A DNA stretch of 64,000 bases from the NCBI GenBank assembly GCA_963693365.1, contig CAVNZM010000005.1, positions 1,736,001 to 1,800,000 of the forward strand, read 5' to 3'. Positions 1-31,677 of the stretch are shown here, in pieces. The notes below the pieces were generated by a model that saw only the letters and a list, made by a program, of their open reading frames with translations, had not been told where the DNA came from and did no database searches. A program made the position numbers and the translations under genes. Source of the DNA: Amoebidium appalachense. Lineage: Eukaryota > Ichthyosporea. Position 1 is the first letter of the stretch. Each line of letters begins with the position of its first letter.

Positions 1-66
1 TGGAGGGGACAAAGTTTCAGGACCAAACAAACGACATCAGAAAGGCAACGCTGAAGACGAAGACGC

Positions 67-70
67 TTGG

Positions 71-112
<42 letters not shown>

Positions 113-131
113 GAGCACACATACGCGCGCG

Positions 132-176
<45 letters not shown>

Positions 177-190
177 AACACAAGACACCT
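67..190. repeat. (CA)n microsatellite with poly-C
   Basis: CA dinucleotide arrays broken by a short CG-containing interval, then about 20 C (192-213). They lie just upstream of the first visible DENND6 exon. The first 60 bases of the window hold no exon I can support. Confidence 0.85.
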
Positions 191-234
191 GCCCCCCCCC
201 CCCCCCCCCCCCCGCCAAACACGCACCTCTACAG

Positions 235-991
235 ACGCTCTCCAGGTCGGGTAGTCCTGTGCAGGGTCGGAGTCCACCGCCCAAGGCCAAAACATCTGGG
301 CGGGGGCTATGGCCAGCCACAAGCAGCAAACTGTCAAAGAAGCCCGGGGTGTACTCTACTGCAACGGCAACAGTGGAGAAGGTGGGGGGGTGGATGGGGG
401 GGTGGGTGGGTGGGGGGGTGGGGGGTGGGGGGAGGGGGGGGGGGGGGGGGGGGGGGGGGGAAGATGGGGGGGTGGGGGGTGAGGGGAGGGGGGGGGGGGA
501 GGGGAAGATGGGTGGGTGGAGGGGGGAGGGGGGATAGGTGGGGGGGGGGGGGGGGGGGGGGGGGAGGGGCAGGTGGAGTGGGTGGGTGGGGGGAGGGAGG
601 GGTAGGTGGGTGGATGGATGGGTGGGTGGGTGGGTGGGTGGAGGGAGGGGAGGTGGGAGGGGGGGAAGGGGGGGGTGGGTGAGGGGTGGGGGGGAGGTAG
701 GTGGGTCGGTGGAGGGAGGGGGGGGGAGGGGGGTAGGTGGGTGGCTGGGGAGAGAGGGGACGGCGGGGGGGGTGAGGGGAAGGGGGGGGGAGGGGGGGGG
801 GTTGGTTGGGTGGCGATGGATGTAGGTTGGCTGCGGTTGGGTGGTTGGCGTGGGGCCTCTGTAGCTGAGTTTGTGTATGATGTGGGTGCGTGTAGGTGTG
901 GGTGGATGGGTGTGGTTGTTTGTGTGTGTCTGGCGATGTATTTGGGTGGGTGGGTGTGGGCTGGCGAATGGTTGTGTGTGAGTGAGTGGAA

Positions 992-1025
<34 letters not shown>

Positions 1026-1054
1026 GGGTGCATGTGCCTGTTTCTGTGCGTGCG

Positions 1055-1102
<48 letters not shown>

Positions 1103-1864
1103 CGCTCGTGTGTATGCATGTGCGTGTGTGTGCGTGTGCCTGGCCCTGGCCTGGTGCATGTGCCTGTGCCTGTGCCCGTGCCTGTGTGTGTGTGTGTGTT
1201 GTGCTTGTGGAGTTTGTTGTATTGCACTTCTTCCTGAGTTATATTTTCTGTGCGCAGGACAAGGCACTGCTCAAGCAGGTAGCAGCCATGGAGCACCAGC
1301 AGGGTAGCCTCAGTGTGCCCTCAGACCTGGCTGACCTATCAAAATCGCCTAGTCTGAACTCGGCACCAAGGTCTGGGCTGTGTGCGTGGGTGGAAGGAGG
1401 GGTAGTGAGGGGGGTGGTGGTGGTGGTGGTGATCGGAGGATGGGGAGGGGGGGGAGGGGGGAGGAGGGAGAGAGAGAGAGTTGGTGTGGGTGGGCTATAA
1501 GAATGTGGACCTGGTTGGGTCTGAAGTTGTTGGGGATGAGGGTGGGAACTGAGGACGTTGAGTGTGAGTGTTGTGGTGTGTGTAGGCAGATGTGGGGGGT
1601 CGTCTTTTTTTGTGTGTTCATGTATCGGGGAGGGGGGGGGGGGGGGGGGGGGAGGAATAAGAGAAGGGATGGAAGAAAGAAAACGGAAACATGTGCTAAG
1701 AACAATACAGATACGTGAATGAATGTGTGTCGGTGCTGACTTTTGTGGTTGCAGTCTGGAGGCCACAGGGCTGACGGGGGTGGAGTCGAGTGAGTCGGCA
1801 AGAGACTGGGCCCAGAGTGTGGCCATCCTCAGGATGCAGCACGGGGTGGTCAGAGATGTACGTG

Positions 1865-1922
<58 letters not shown>

Positions 1923-3360
1923 TGCCTGCCAGGAGGGGGAAGGAACGCCGCGGGGGGGGGGGGGGGGGGGGAGGGGGGAGGGGGGAAGGGGAGTAAATGG
2001 AACACGGGTATACATGCATGGTAAGGTGGTATGCTGGCACTGGGGGCGAGGGGGGGGGGAGTCGGACATGATGTGAGGGCATTAAAGTTAAGTAAAACAG
2101 AAGAGAAAGTGGAGAGTAAAGGGCGACAGGGATCTTGTACCGTATGCATGAGTGTAGTTGCACCCAGCGGGAAATGGTGGGTGGTGGGGTAGCCAGAGAG
2201 TGAGTGAGAATCTCGGGGAAAGGGGGGAGGGGGGGGGGGGGGGGTTCTGATTGCTGATATACTTGGTATGTTCATTTCTGGCTAACCATCATCCTATAAC
2301 CCCCCCAGCACTTTTTCCAACTTACGCAAAACTTCATGGGGCCTCTCGAGCAATACTATGCCAGCCTGCTGCCCTTGCAGAAGAAAATATCCCCCTGGAG
2401 GCCTATCCCACGCATCAAGAAATTCGATCGGCAGGCATTTCTGGAAACAATACCTGAGAACCTGCGAGGTGGTATTTGGTGTGGTGTTGATTTCTATCGT
2501 CCAAAAAAATGTTTGTTTTGGGAGGGTTGGGGGTGGGTGACATTTGTGGTCTTTAGATGTGTGCTAATAGTGTTTGTGCTGCAATGCTGGTAGCCTGAAG
2601 ACCTATTACCGTGGGGGTGTGGTTGTTGCTACCGTGTGGATTTGACCAGAAATGCTGTGCCTGTTTGTGTGGCGCATCAAGGTCATGGCTGGCTTGGAGG
2701 GACGTGCTCACTCACACATAACACACACACACACGAACACACACACATGCACACACACACACACACAAACACAAACACACACACAGGGTTCTCTGGTGTG
2801 CGGCGTACATCGCTGATTGTTCTCTACGAACGATTCATCAACAGCCCCAACTTTGACGGTTGGCTACGAGACAAGACAAGGGGCGCAAACAGGTATGCGA
2901 ACTCTTAGATATATTCCGATTCTTTTTTTGTATCTATGGTTGTGGCATGGTTCCGGCAGATTTAGAGAATATCGACATGCCCCCCCACCCCCACCCCCCC
3001 ACCCACCCTCCCACCCACCCTCCAACACGCACACACATACTCCCTACCCCACCCTCCCCCCCACCTACCCGCCCACCCACCCCACCCCACCCCACCCTGA
3101 TGCATACTCTGTGTATGTGCCGCAAACCCTGTGTTGTGTTGCCCGTCGCGAAAATGTACTCCGTACTCTATAATGATTTCTAACCCCCTCCAACCTTTCC
3201 CCCCCCCCCCCCCCCCCCCCCCCCTCTCCCCCCCCTTTCCCGGCACTCCTTCCATTCCCCCCCTCCCCTCCCTCCTCTCCCCCTCCCCACCTCCCCCCCC
3301 CTCCCCCCCAAAAAAAGGACCAAAACCAGTAGCAGACAACCAAGAACCAACACACAAAAG

Positions 3361-3418
<58 letters not shown>

Positions 3419-3629
3419 CACACACACTCACTCACTCACTCACTCACTCACTCACTCACTCACTCACTCACTCACACTCACACTCACACTCACACACACA
3501 CACTCACAGGCGGGTCAAGGGGCTGTACCTAGACATGCTGTGCCAGGCCGATATGGCCCAGTGGATGTCTGGTCGGTCTGAGCTGGAGGCCGTGGACCAG
3601 CTGCTGAGACTGAGGGAGCTCCTGGTGGG

Positions 3630-3666
<37 letters not shown>

Positions 3667-3926
3667 CCATCCACTCACCAACCGCCCACCCACTCACACA
3701 CCCCCTTTTGTTCTAGCTTGCCTGCACCGTGCTTCGGCTTTTGTCTGAACAACACCTCATCAGAGCTACACAACCAATGCTGGGGAAAGGAAGGTTGCAC
3801 ACAACGCTGGTTTGATGCACGTGTGTCTGTGTGTGTTGTGTGTGTTGGGGGGGAGAGGAGGAGAGAGGGGGGGGGGGGAGGGAGAGGGGGGGGGGGGGGG
3901 GGGGGGTTGGAGAGGGGGGGGGATGG

Positions 3927-3957
<31 letters not shown>

Positions 3958-4193
3958 TGTGTGGGGGCGGGGAGAGGGGAGAGAAACGGAAGCAGGGGAA
4001 GGAGGGAGGGGGGAGGGGGCGGAATGGATGGGTTGGGATGCAGTGCCTAACACATATGTTGGGGCAATGAACCCACCAGGGCATGAAGTCTGAGCTGCTG
4101 ACGCCACCGGTGATAGCCAAAGTGCAGGAGCACATAGAGACAATAGTCAGGGCACTGCCTGAGGACCTGAGAAACTCCCTGCGCACATCATAG
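235..4193 (+). CDS. DENND6: DENND6-type DENN protein, C-terminal exons
   Basis: Seven exons: 235-381, 1258-1370, 1755-1857, 2309-2468, 2787-2892, 3510-3624 and 4080-4193 (stop TAG 4191-4193). All junctions are GT-AG and phases close exactly, giving 285 residues; the N-terminal exons lie left of the window. Diagnostic stretches are SKKPGVYS joined to DKALLKQ, LTQNFMGPLEQYYASLLPLQ, ISPWRP, SPNFDGW and a C-terminal EHIETIVRALPEDL, in the order I recall for vertebrate DENND6A/B (FAM116). Family knowledge: DENND6 is a Rab14 guanine nucleotide exchange factor acting on endosomes and affecting ADAM10/N-cadherin recycling. The catalytic DENN core would be mostly upstream, so activity cannot be judged here. 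Introns are packed with poly-G, poly-C and (AC)n. The acceptors at 2787 and 3510 sit directly behind CA-rich repeats. No clear AATAAA follows the stop. Confidence 0.87.
382..1030. repeat. G-rich low-complexity intron segment
   Basis: About 650 bases of almost pure G with scattered T and A (GGGT, GGGA and GGGTGGAT variants and runs over 20 G). It begins immediately at the donor after the exon ending at 381. It is a strong candidate for stacked G-quadruplexes on the transcript strand. Open frames here are poly-Gly artefacts. Confidence 0.85.
1061..1100. repeat. (GT)n microsatellite
   Basis: Uninterrupted GT array in a DENND6 intron, followed by a short alternating GC stretch and more GT-rich sequence to about 1200. 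Confidence 0.85.
1866..1920. repeat. (GT)n directly downstream of a splice donor
   Basis: The array starts about 10 bases after the DENND6 donor at 1858, so the intron's 5' end is essentially GT repeat. A poly-G run follows at about 1951-1972. Confidence 0.85.
3097..3188 (+). repeat. SINE fragment (3' part), DENND6 intron
   Basis: Matches the 3' half of the SINE family best seen at 49.7-51.1 kb and 52.9-53.2 kb: GATGCATACTCTGTGTATG, then TGTGTTGCCCGTCG, then GTACTCCGTACTCT. It ends by running into a long poly-C tract, as the other copies do. Divergent and 5' truncated. Confidence 0.6.
3366..3509. repeat. (CA)n/(CTCA)n array abutting an exon
   Basis: CA repeat passing into about a dozen CTCA tetranucleotides and back to CA. 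It ends at the acceptor of the DENND6 exon that begins at 3510, so no conventional polypyrimidine tract remains. Confidence 0.85.
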
Positions 4194-4454
4194 CCCCACA
4201 TCATATGCCTGTCGATGCAAATCGCATAATTGGAATGTCGGATTGGTTGATCGGCCGACTGCACTCACGGTGAAATGTTGAAGGTTGCTGGAACCACGCG
4301 AGGCAGGCGGAACACATACACACGTTAAAACATATCCACAGACAAGCAACTTTTAGTGACAAAATGATTCAGTCGATCACTGCTGCTCTATTGGTGTAAT
4401 ATAAACGCGGGCTGCATATGGAGTCAATATTTCAAGTGTGAGCAAACAAATTAT

Positions 4455-4519
<65 letters not shown>

Positions 4520-4520
4520 C
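4455..4520. repeat. (CA)n microsatellite
   Basis: CA array in the probable DENND6 3' flank. Confidence 0.85.
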
Positions 4521-4932
4521 GACATCGTTTTTATTGTGCGCGTCCTGCGAGTCATGCACACATGTACCAACAATGTCACGTCTTATATGTTGCACAGCTA
4601 CACACAATAGAAACCTAGGTAGAGAGTCAGCCACGTATATAATCAATATGTAGCTCTAAATAAGGAAGAGGGAGAGTGAAGGGAGGCACACACACACAGC
4701 TCTGAACGCAAGCTGTTGCACATAGGTCCATATCTAATGACAATTTAGGATCTCAACATTTATATCAGCAACTTTACCATGTATTATATTGCACATATAA
4801 TGAACCGCAGGACTGGCATGAAGGTGTAAATAGTTCTGGCTCTCTAGTAATAGATGTAACAGTGGTGGTGGTGGTGGGGGAGGGGCCGGGTTGAGGGGGG
4901 TGGGCGGGTGGTTGTGGTGGGCTCGGGGGGAA

Positions 4933-4977
<45 letters not shown>
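4933..4977. repeat. Poly-G run (about 45 G)
   Basis: Uninterrupted guanine run; length may be inaccurate because such runs are poorly sequenced. Confidence 0.85.
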
Positions 4978-4978
<1 letters not shown>

Positions 4979-5340
4979 AAGCGAAGGGAACAATCTACTA
5001 GCTAATGTTTCCTAACATCGGCTGGGAACTTGTCGATACTTGCAACAGTCTGGTTCGAGAAACTTTTCAAGTGTACAAATGATCAAATTTCCAGTATCGC
5101 TTTTTAAAACAAGAAAAAATGCTCTAGTCGCACACTCCTGTGACAGAACTTCTTAGTAGGTCAGTGCATCCCAACCTTTTTGCATATCCCTGAGTCGGGG
5201 AGAGGTAAATGTAAATCGATATAACAGGGGCTTGGTTATATCGGCAACAAAGGTGTGAATTTTCTCAGACAACATGCCAGGTAAAGCGCGTGGTCATTTG
5301 AATTTAGGCCTCCAATGGTGCGTATTTGTAGTAAAGCAGC

Positions 5341-5341
5341 G

Positions 5342-5386
<45 letters not shown>

Positions 5387-5728
5387 CTCCCCCCCCCCTC
5401 CCCCCCCCCCCCCCCCCCCCCCCAAACACACCCACACACACACACACACACACACGCACATGCATGCGCACACACACACACACAATATGTTTACACTCAC
5501 ACCCTCACACACACGCGCTCCAACACGTGCGCGCACACAAACACGATGCGCGCGTGGGGCCGTGAGACACACACGCACACACATGTACATCGTATACACA
5601 CACACACACCAGCACACACACCGTACACCCACAAATACAAGTGCGCACATGCACACACACAAACACACCATACACTTACACACTAACACACATGACTACA
5701 CACACACACACACACAGACACCTGACAC

Positions 5729-5798
<70 letters not shown>

Positions 5799-5995
5799 TG
5801 TGCACACACGTACACACACACACACACACACACGTACACACGGCACACACACATGTACTACACACACCTTTGCACACACCACACAGCTTGAATACACACA
5901 CTGTGACACACACACACACACCGTGACACAAGTGAAAAACACACACTAGCACACTCACTAACATGCTCCCGGACATGTGACACACACACACAAAC
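5341..5995. repeat. Compound poly-C and (CA)n block
   Basis: Two poly-C tracts (5341-5372, 5403-5423) interleaved with CA arrays, continuing as degenerate CA-rich sequence with GTGACACAC-type interruptions to about 5995. Confidence 0.8.
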
Positions 5996-6596
5996 AAACT
6001 AGCCCTACGTATTCTTGGTGATACGATCCTGGCGGCGCTGCCGCCGCGGCCGCGGCCATTTTGAAAAATTTGGGTGCGCCAGATCGATCCTCGACTGAAT
6101 GATGGTGCGACGCGAGCCAATCCAATCATCCGCTTTCACATGTGGGCCCTCACCCGCCTTGAGTGCGGGCCACCAAAAGTACTAGTTTTATGTTATCAGA
6201 AAAAGTTACCAAACCATGACTATAGAGCATAAAAAAGCCCATGTAGGCCTCAATCCGACACACATTCAAGCTTTTTTAAGGGCGCAGAGTGGGGTATATA
6301 GTATGTGAGTTTCCGAGGGGCGCCCCTTTGAAAGTGTGGGCCCCACCGGTGGGGGCCCGCATTTTTACAGTGGGGCTACGGTCTTGCCTTGCAGTTAATT
6401 CTTGTTATGTTTGAACTGAATAAGAAGGGGAAACGCTATCATTATGTATGACCGGATTATTGTAATCTAAAATCGATGACGTTACACTAATCTCCAGCGC
6501 CAAGGCCGTGTGTTCAGGGGGCCGTGGTCAAAATATTTTGTAGTTTTAATAAACGGCTTCACTCTCGGGTGCATGTGAGAGTGTGCGCGCATGTGC

Positions 6597-6598
<2 letters not shown>

Positions 6599-6654
<56 letters not shown>

Positions 6655-6706
6655 CTTCTTCTTTTTTTTTTTTTTTTTTTCCTTTCTTTCTTTCTTTCTT
6701 CTTTTT

Positions 6707-6745
<39 letters not shown>

Positions 6746-6809
6746 AGGGCGGGGAGGATGGTGGTGGTGGTGGTGGTGGTGGTGGGGGGGGGGGGGGGGG
6801 GGGGGGGGG
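6599..6809. repeat. Composite (GT)n, poly-T, poly-G, (GGT)n block
   Basis: GT array 6599-6652, pyrimidine T/TTTC stretch to 6716, poly-G to about 6745, GGT trinucleotides 6760-6784, then poly-G to 6809. Four simple-sequence motifs abut without unique spacer. Confidence 0.85.
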
Positions 6810-7496
6810 TTACAAATACGGGGGGGTTTACTGAACGCTTTTATTTTGACAAGGATATCAAAGTGGATGTGATGTACTTGTATACGGGCAAGCCGCACCT
6901 GAAATATGCACATATACATGTTGCTGCGCAGCAAAGGACAAAATAGCAATCACGAGCCATCAAGATGACATGACATCGTAACAAGGAATCCTATTACGAT
7001 ATCACAACTTTGCATATGCATGGCCCAAAGATGAAAATTGTGCGGCCTCCTAAACCGCATAATCTCTTGCAGGGTCACAGGGGCAATTACAAACCACCCT
7101 TTTATGAATACAAATATTCCTACTTTTTTGTGTGTTTTATAAAACTTTTTTTAGGGATTACATTTCTAACTGAAAAATAAACTGTACAGTGTAAAGAATA
7201 CAGCAGTGGTGTTTGGTATCTTCTGAAACGTGGACCTATCATAATCACACTCGTAACGTTACATCTCCCTCCCCTCCCCCTCCCCCCCCCCCCCCCCCCC
7301 CCCCTTCCTACCCCTTTCCCCTCGTCCCGCACCTTCGCAAAGCCAACACAATAATGAAAATCAAAGAGACAAGATCTCTCATTCATTACAAGCCGGAGAC
7401 TTCAAATACATGTAAATATTTGGCTGCTATCTATATCTGCATCTACACCGTGACGATGGTCATCATGAGAAAAGATATGCCGGATGCATGGCTGAA

Positions 7497-7627
7497 AAGG
7501 ATATACGAGAAATTAAAAGATATACAAGAAACCAAAGGATATACAAGAAGTTGAAGGATATCCAAAAAATTAAAGGATATATATGAACTAAAGGATATAC
7601 GATAAGCTAAAGTATATATACAAGAAA

Positions 7628-7640
<13 letters not shown>
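7497..7640. repeat. About 20-bp AT-rich minisatellite
   Basis: Roughly seven diverged copies of a unit near AAAGGATATACAAGAAATTA with A/T substitutions and small length changes. It overlaps the end of the last START-gene exon on the minus strand (stop at 7628-7630). Confidence 0.7.
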
Positions 7641-17640
<10,000 letters not shown>

Positions 17641-18112
17641 GTGAGTTTAGCCTTACCAACACACCCACCAGCCCCTCAGGTTTAAATCATTATGGATATC
17701 AATCATGTACTCACCGCCCCTCCCCCCGTCCCCCTCCCCCCACCCCCCCACCCCCTTTTCCCCCTGTTAAAGCAACCCTCTCTTCTAAAGTCGCCATTAC
17801 CATTTAGTAAACGTAATGAAAGCAAAAAACAGAAATTCACCTCAACCACGGTTTGCTGCGAACCCTATAATCACAGCTCCGTCAAAGGCCATGTCCATGG
17901 CGACGAATGGGACCATGCAATTCAAAAACCCCTTCCCTATTCTTGAGCACTCCATTTACTTGCACTTTTTTCCATAGCGTATCTGCTTTCTTTCTCTCTT
18001 TCTTTCCCCCTCTCTCTTTCTTTCTTTCTTTCTTTCTTTCTTTTTTTGTTTGTATTTTTGCCTGCTTTGAATCGGTCAGGTGCACCACCACTTACCTCTC
18101 GTGGTCTCTCAT

Positions 18113-20242
18113 TCTAGCACAATGGCCACTGTGATCACTTGAGCCACGCCAGCTCTAGTATTGTGATGACACGTTGATATTTAGTGCTTCGCCGAAGAAG
18201 AAAAAGAACTACACCCGCATACATATGCACGTTTTATTGAGGGCAATAATTAGTATTCTGTGTATGACGATGCAAATCGCTGTTGGAGATTCTCCTTTGC
18301 TCGTCACTGAGCTGCCAGGCTGAAAAGTCAAGATAGTGTCCGTGAATAGATTGCGATCAAACAAATCTATACATAGATCCCGCTAAAGAGGCACATCACT
18401 TCATGACTCTGTGCATGACTCTGGCTTATACCATCGTCTCACTTACTAGAGTCCCACAAAGAATAATGTTGTATTGTTTGCAGGTCCCCTCAACGGGATT
18501 CAGGCGTCTCAAAGTTTCTTTCTTGAAATTTCAACTGAAAGGATCCGAGAGGGAACGCGTGGCCCACTCGTCACGGATCGTCATATCCTAAAAAGCCAAT
18601 CAGGATGCGCAAACATGCGGCGGTTGCGTGGTTTTGCTTTCTATGGAATGTACTCAAATCCAATCAAACGCACCGGAATGTGACAAAAGAGGAAGGTCTA
18701 CAACCATATTTGTCTCTTTAGAATCGGATGCGTGCTGAGCCAATAAGAAGATGTGGAAGGTAGAACGCACTGCCCGCAGTGCGTTCAACCGCTGCAACCT
18801 TCAACATGCAAGGCGTCAACGTTGGGATCCCGGTGGCACAGCTTGGAAGCACGCATCTTTCAATTACTTTGTGGTAATAGGCCTAAATGGCAGCTGTTAT
18901 CTTGCATAGTTAGCCAAGGGCAAGGAGTTGCAATAAATATAATTGCGGCGTCGTGACTCGTGACCTCGTGTACGGTACTGCGGGCAGTCGCGATCGTACG
19001 GCTGCCGGCCGCGCGCCCGACAATGGCACCTGTAGCGCGGAGTCAGGTGGGTGAAGCCAACTACACTGTATTTATGCCTATACAAGACATAAAACATTAG
19101 TAGACATATAAAGCTGGCAAACTTTGCATGAACTTCCTCGTGTTGGACCAAGCAGCTGAGGTGAGCTGAGGTGGCGAATATGGAGCGAACTCAAAAATTT
19201 TCCGTTATCGCCGTCATTCCAGTTCGTTAGCTTAAGCCAATCAAAATCTGCCTCTATTTATGGTTTGTTGGTGCGCCGTGCTCATCAAACAAAAACTTTG
19301 AGTGTCATAGAATAGCTATTGAATAGGATATTCCTACTTTTTTTGTTGTTTTTAACTACTAACTCAGACAGATATTAGTACACATATACAATTGCTTTGT
19401 CGTAGACAAACCGTGCATAGGGTGCCACCTACTTTCCGGAGTTTTACATTGCTTTTATTTTATGCCAAGTTTGTTGTTTGATGCTATTCAAGTTCTATTC
19501 CGACCTTGAGAGTACCCCGTGTTTTGCTTCTTTTGTCAACAGGCTTGCCAAACCTTTGTAAATATATAGACTTCTATGTGTGCAACGCTTTAATGTAACG
19601 TCGATGTGCTCAAGCATATAGGTACAAACGGCGTCTCTTGATTCTATATTCTAAAACAACCGTTTAGAGACGGTAGCGTTACACCTCCTGTCGCAATCCT
19701 CTCCTCTTGTTCTTCCCCGCAAATTAGTTTGGAGATCTGCAAGACGTGACTATTTCTCGGCTGCTTGACTGTAGCAACCTCCAAGCAGACTTCAAGCTGC
19801 CCAACTTCGGATGAAGACTGGTACAGCAGCCACACCGCGCCCCGCCCCCCCTCCCCCCCCACCCCCGCCCCCACTCCCCCCCTCCCCCCCACCCCCGCCC
19901 CCACTCCCCCCTCCCCCCCCCCCCCCCCCCCCCCAACAACAACAACAACCTCCCTACCCGCCCCTTCCCCCACATTCCAGCCGCCCACCCGCTTACCTCC
20001 TCTCTTCCTTCCCTTCACCTCACGTATACCATAGCCATGCACGCAAGGAAATGTTTTGTCATCTTTTATTTGCATCATAGGTAGTTTTGCCTGACAGCCT
20101 GAACCGAATAGAAAGCAATCGCAGGGATAAAGACATATAGCTGCTTCGTGTAATGCACTAACACCATTGTCTGTAGCCTTACAACCATCCCAGGCGTGGT
20201 ACTAACACAAAATCCTACCGAAAGGGCCGTTTAAGGTGGCAG
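18113..20242. promoter_or_regulatory. Probable divergent promoter region with CCAAT boxes
   Basis: The START gene runs leftward and the RhoGAP gene rightward from this interval. CCAAT motifs occur at 18596-18600, 18660-18664, 18740-18744 and 19237-19241, three of them followed by CA or AA. The stretch 18.2-19.7 kb is almost free of microsatellites, unlike everything around it. A candidate minus first exon (ATG at 18112-18110, donor after 18096) and a candidate plus ATG at 19023 followed by a donor-like GTGGGT are visible, but neither joins in phase to the next exon I trust. Inference from layout; no transcript evidence. Confidence 0.4.
19847..19935. repeat. Poly-C/CCCCA repeat and (CAA)n
   Basis: Roughly 30-bp C-rich subrepeats followed by a poly-C run and five CAA/AAC units. 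Confidence 0.7.
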
Positions 20243-29378
<9,136 letters not shown>

Positions 29379-29389
29379 GGCCTTCCCCC

Positions 29390-29425
<36 letters not shown>

Positions 29426-29923
29426 AGAGATATTAATTCCTCTTTATGTATGTGTGTGTGCTTGATTCCGAATGGTTTGGAATGTATGAAGTATGCTGGA
29501 GAGTTGGACGCTGGTCGGAATACGAATGATGTCATGGAGATGGTACGGTACGCGTGTCGGTCTCCTTGGAGGTTCGATTTTTTTTATTTTTTTTTTGTAG
29601 TTGTGTTTCGCCATAACTTTGTGATAATGGCTGAATCGTTCGTGAACTTGTCTGAACGAATCATCGATCGACTTGCGTGTTTATTAAATGTGATTCAAGA
29701 GTTTGTGCTTATTGGTTGCATATTTGAGTTATGGGTAGAGTTGCTATAGCAATGAAGGTTGTATGAATGTCCGAGCATTCACAGGTAATGTCTATCATAA
29801 AATACATCAATAACATGGTGTATGTAGTTGATAAGCACGGTGACTGTAGGTTTTTAGTAGATTCCCCGAACATACGCGAGATGTTGTTGCAATAACTGCG
29901 CGAAATGATGATCCTGCGACCCT

Positions 29924-29929
29924 AATAAA
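29924..29929 (+). promoter_or_regulatory. Candidate poly(A) signal of the RhoGAP gene
   Basis: AATAAA 546 bases after the RhoGAP stop codon, the first canonical hexamer downstream on this strand. Implies a 3' UTR of about 570 bases containing a poly-G run at 29393-29424. Confidence 0.5.
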
Positions 29930-30432
29930 GAATATTGTACTGTATGCCTACGTATACCTACGTGCATGTGGAGATTCAGCCTTCTGGATCCCCGTTTTGT
30001 GGTTTGCATGTTGTATGATATGTGTGGTGCACGTATGGAACATGTACATGTGTGTGGGCATGCATGTCTGTGCGCACACATTTGATGCTTGCGCATGTGT
30101 GTCTTGTGTATGTGCATGTGTGTGGATTGTATGTGCGTGTGTACCACTAGATGCCCCGGGACCCAGTGGCACGTACACGGGCATATTTGTGTGTGTGTCT
30201 GCATGTGTGAAGTATGACCCACCCAGGTGTGCCTTTTCCTAAGGCTTGTACAAGCGTTTCGGTAGTTGGTGGTTAACGTTATGCTTGCTTGATGTTTCAC
30301 AGAGAGAGGATGCATTCGAATATTTCTAGCCTGCATGCAATGACAGTAGTTCCCCACCGCGTGTTGAGGCTCCCTCCATGCTATATCACACTGTGTACTA
30401 TCGTAAATTCTATCGTTCAACTACATATACCT

Positions 30433-30499
<67 letters not shown>
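30433..30499. repeat. Poly-C run (67 C)
   Basis: Longest uninterrupted homopolymer seen in the window; a T23 run follows at about 30602-30624. Confidence 0.85.
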
Positions 30500-30503
<4 letters not shown>

Positions 30504-30699
30504 GGTCGGTCTTCCCACTCCCCGGCCTAGGGACTACCACCACACATGTACACACGCAGCACCGAGACACCCTGACCACAAACAGACTGCATGCGCATGT
30601 TCTTTTTTTTTTTTTTTTTTTTTTGCCGACCAACCCCTATGTCAGATACATTCCTGGTCTTCTCCTTCGCTTCCAAGGTTCCCCCTCTAAACCACCGTG

Positions 30700-30946
30700 A
30701 ATTCCCACTCCTTCGGTATGAACTCGTTCCCACCAGCGAGGCAGGGTTATAAACCCTGAGCTCATTGTGTACGAATACCTAGGTAGGATTGTTGAACTTC
30801 AAGGTGTGTTAGCTTAGCTGACTGTGCCAATACTGTGATCTTAGCTAGGGCACAGTCGGTGCACGTGCTTTGTGGAAGACAGCAATTCGAATTCCCATGA
30901 GGGACTCCATCCGGAAGAAACGGGATTATGATATTAAAAAAAAACA
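30700..30946 (+). mobile_element. Diverged 3' end of a non-LTR retrotransposon (copy A)
   Basis: Shares an ordered set of short blocks with the 3' UTR at 34650-34812: TAGG.TTGT, TTAGCTTAGCTGA, GTCGGTGC, GTGG.AGAC, GAGGG, TCCGG, GATTATGATATTAAAA against GTGATAAAATAAAAG. It ends in an A-rich tail. Only the tail is recognised; 30500-30700 may also belong. Confidence 0.5.
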
Positions 30947-31100
30947 TGACTCCTCCGATGAGTCATTGCCCCCACCTCCCCCCCCCCCCCCCCCCCCCCC
31001 CCGCCCCCTCTTCCCCTGGCTTTTTTGCCTTCCATATATCCCAGATCGGTAGCCGCGGGGCAGGCCCTGGCAGGAGGGGAGGAGGGGAGCTGTGTGTGGG

Positions 31101-31155
31101 GAGGGGGGGGGGGGGGGGGGGGGGGGGGGAAGGGGGGGGGGGGGGGGGGGGGGGT

Positions 31156-31196
<41 letters not shown>
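31101..31196. repeat. Poly-G tract, about 95 bp nearly pure
   Basis: Three G runs separated by single AA or T; opposed to a poly-C at 30977-31002. Confidence 0.85.
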
Positions 31197-31197
<1 letters not shown>

Positions 31198-31642
31198 GGC
31201 AGGGCGAGGGAGCAGAGCAGAACACTTTTGCTCAGTACATAATGCTTTAGTTTGAGTCTAGCACTCTGTGCGCTTTGCAGCCTTACCATTTCAATTCGAT
31301 CCGTTTGTAGCATCAGTATACTCCCCTTGCAGCATCTGTATACTGATGTGGTTTGTCCCTCCCTCCCGGGCCCCCTTCCCCCCTCCCCCCCCCCCCCCCC
31401 CCCACACACACACACGCGCACACACACACACACACTCTACCACCACCACCACCACCAAACAAAGTCTCTAACAATAAACCAAGAGCTAATCAAACCCAAG
31501 GAGTTCTGCCTATAGCCAAGGTGACGGGTCAAACAATCCAACCTGAGCACTGAAATAACTCTATGCCGACCCTTTTTGCTTTTGGTTATGTGGAGTACAT
31601 AGTCCAAAAGGGCTGGAAGATTGGAACCTAGAAGCTCTCCGG

Positions 31643-31677
<35 letters not shown>

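Larger units (their letters stand above)
4194..7627. other. Intergenic spacer between convergent genes
   Basis: No exon supported. It should contain both 3' UTRs: DENND6 from the left, and the START gene from the right on the minus strand. Contents: a (CA)n at about 4455-4512, poly-G at 4933-4977, a compound CA/C block at 5341-5990, a GC-rich patch near 6030-6060, an inverted repeat near 6338-6358, a GT/T/G block at 6599-6809, poly-C near 7282-7304 and a short minisatellite at about 7497-7640. Sequence at 4980-5330 and 6061-6595 is unique-looking with nothing recognised. Confidence 0.6.

Noticed and set aside
67-537. Long Thr-His, Val-Cys, Gly and Pro-rich open frames throughout the window (for example 334-1296, 32049-33203, 54772-55803)
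   Set aside because: They are translations of (AC)n, poly-G/C and CT arrays in any frame. They lack start context, splice logic and domains, and occur on both strands at the same place.
18403-18956. Short plus frames of 60-70 codons in the divergent promoter
   Set aside because: No recognisable similarity and no splice sites linking them to the RhoGAP frame.
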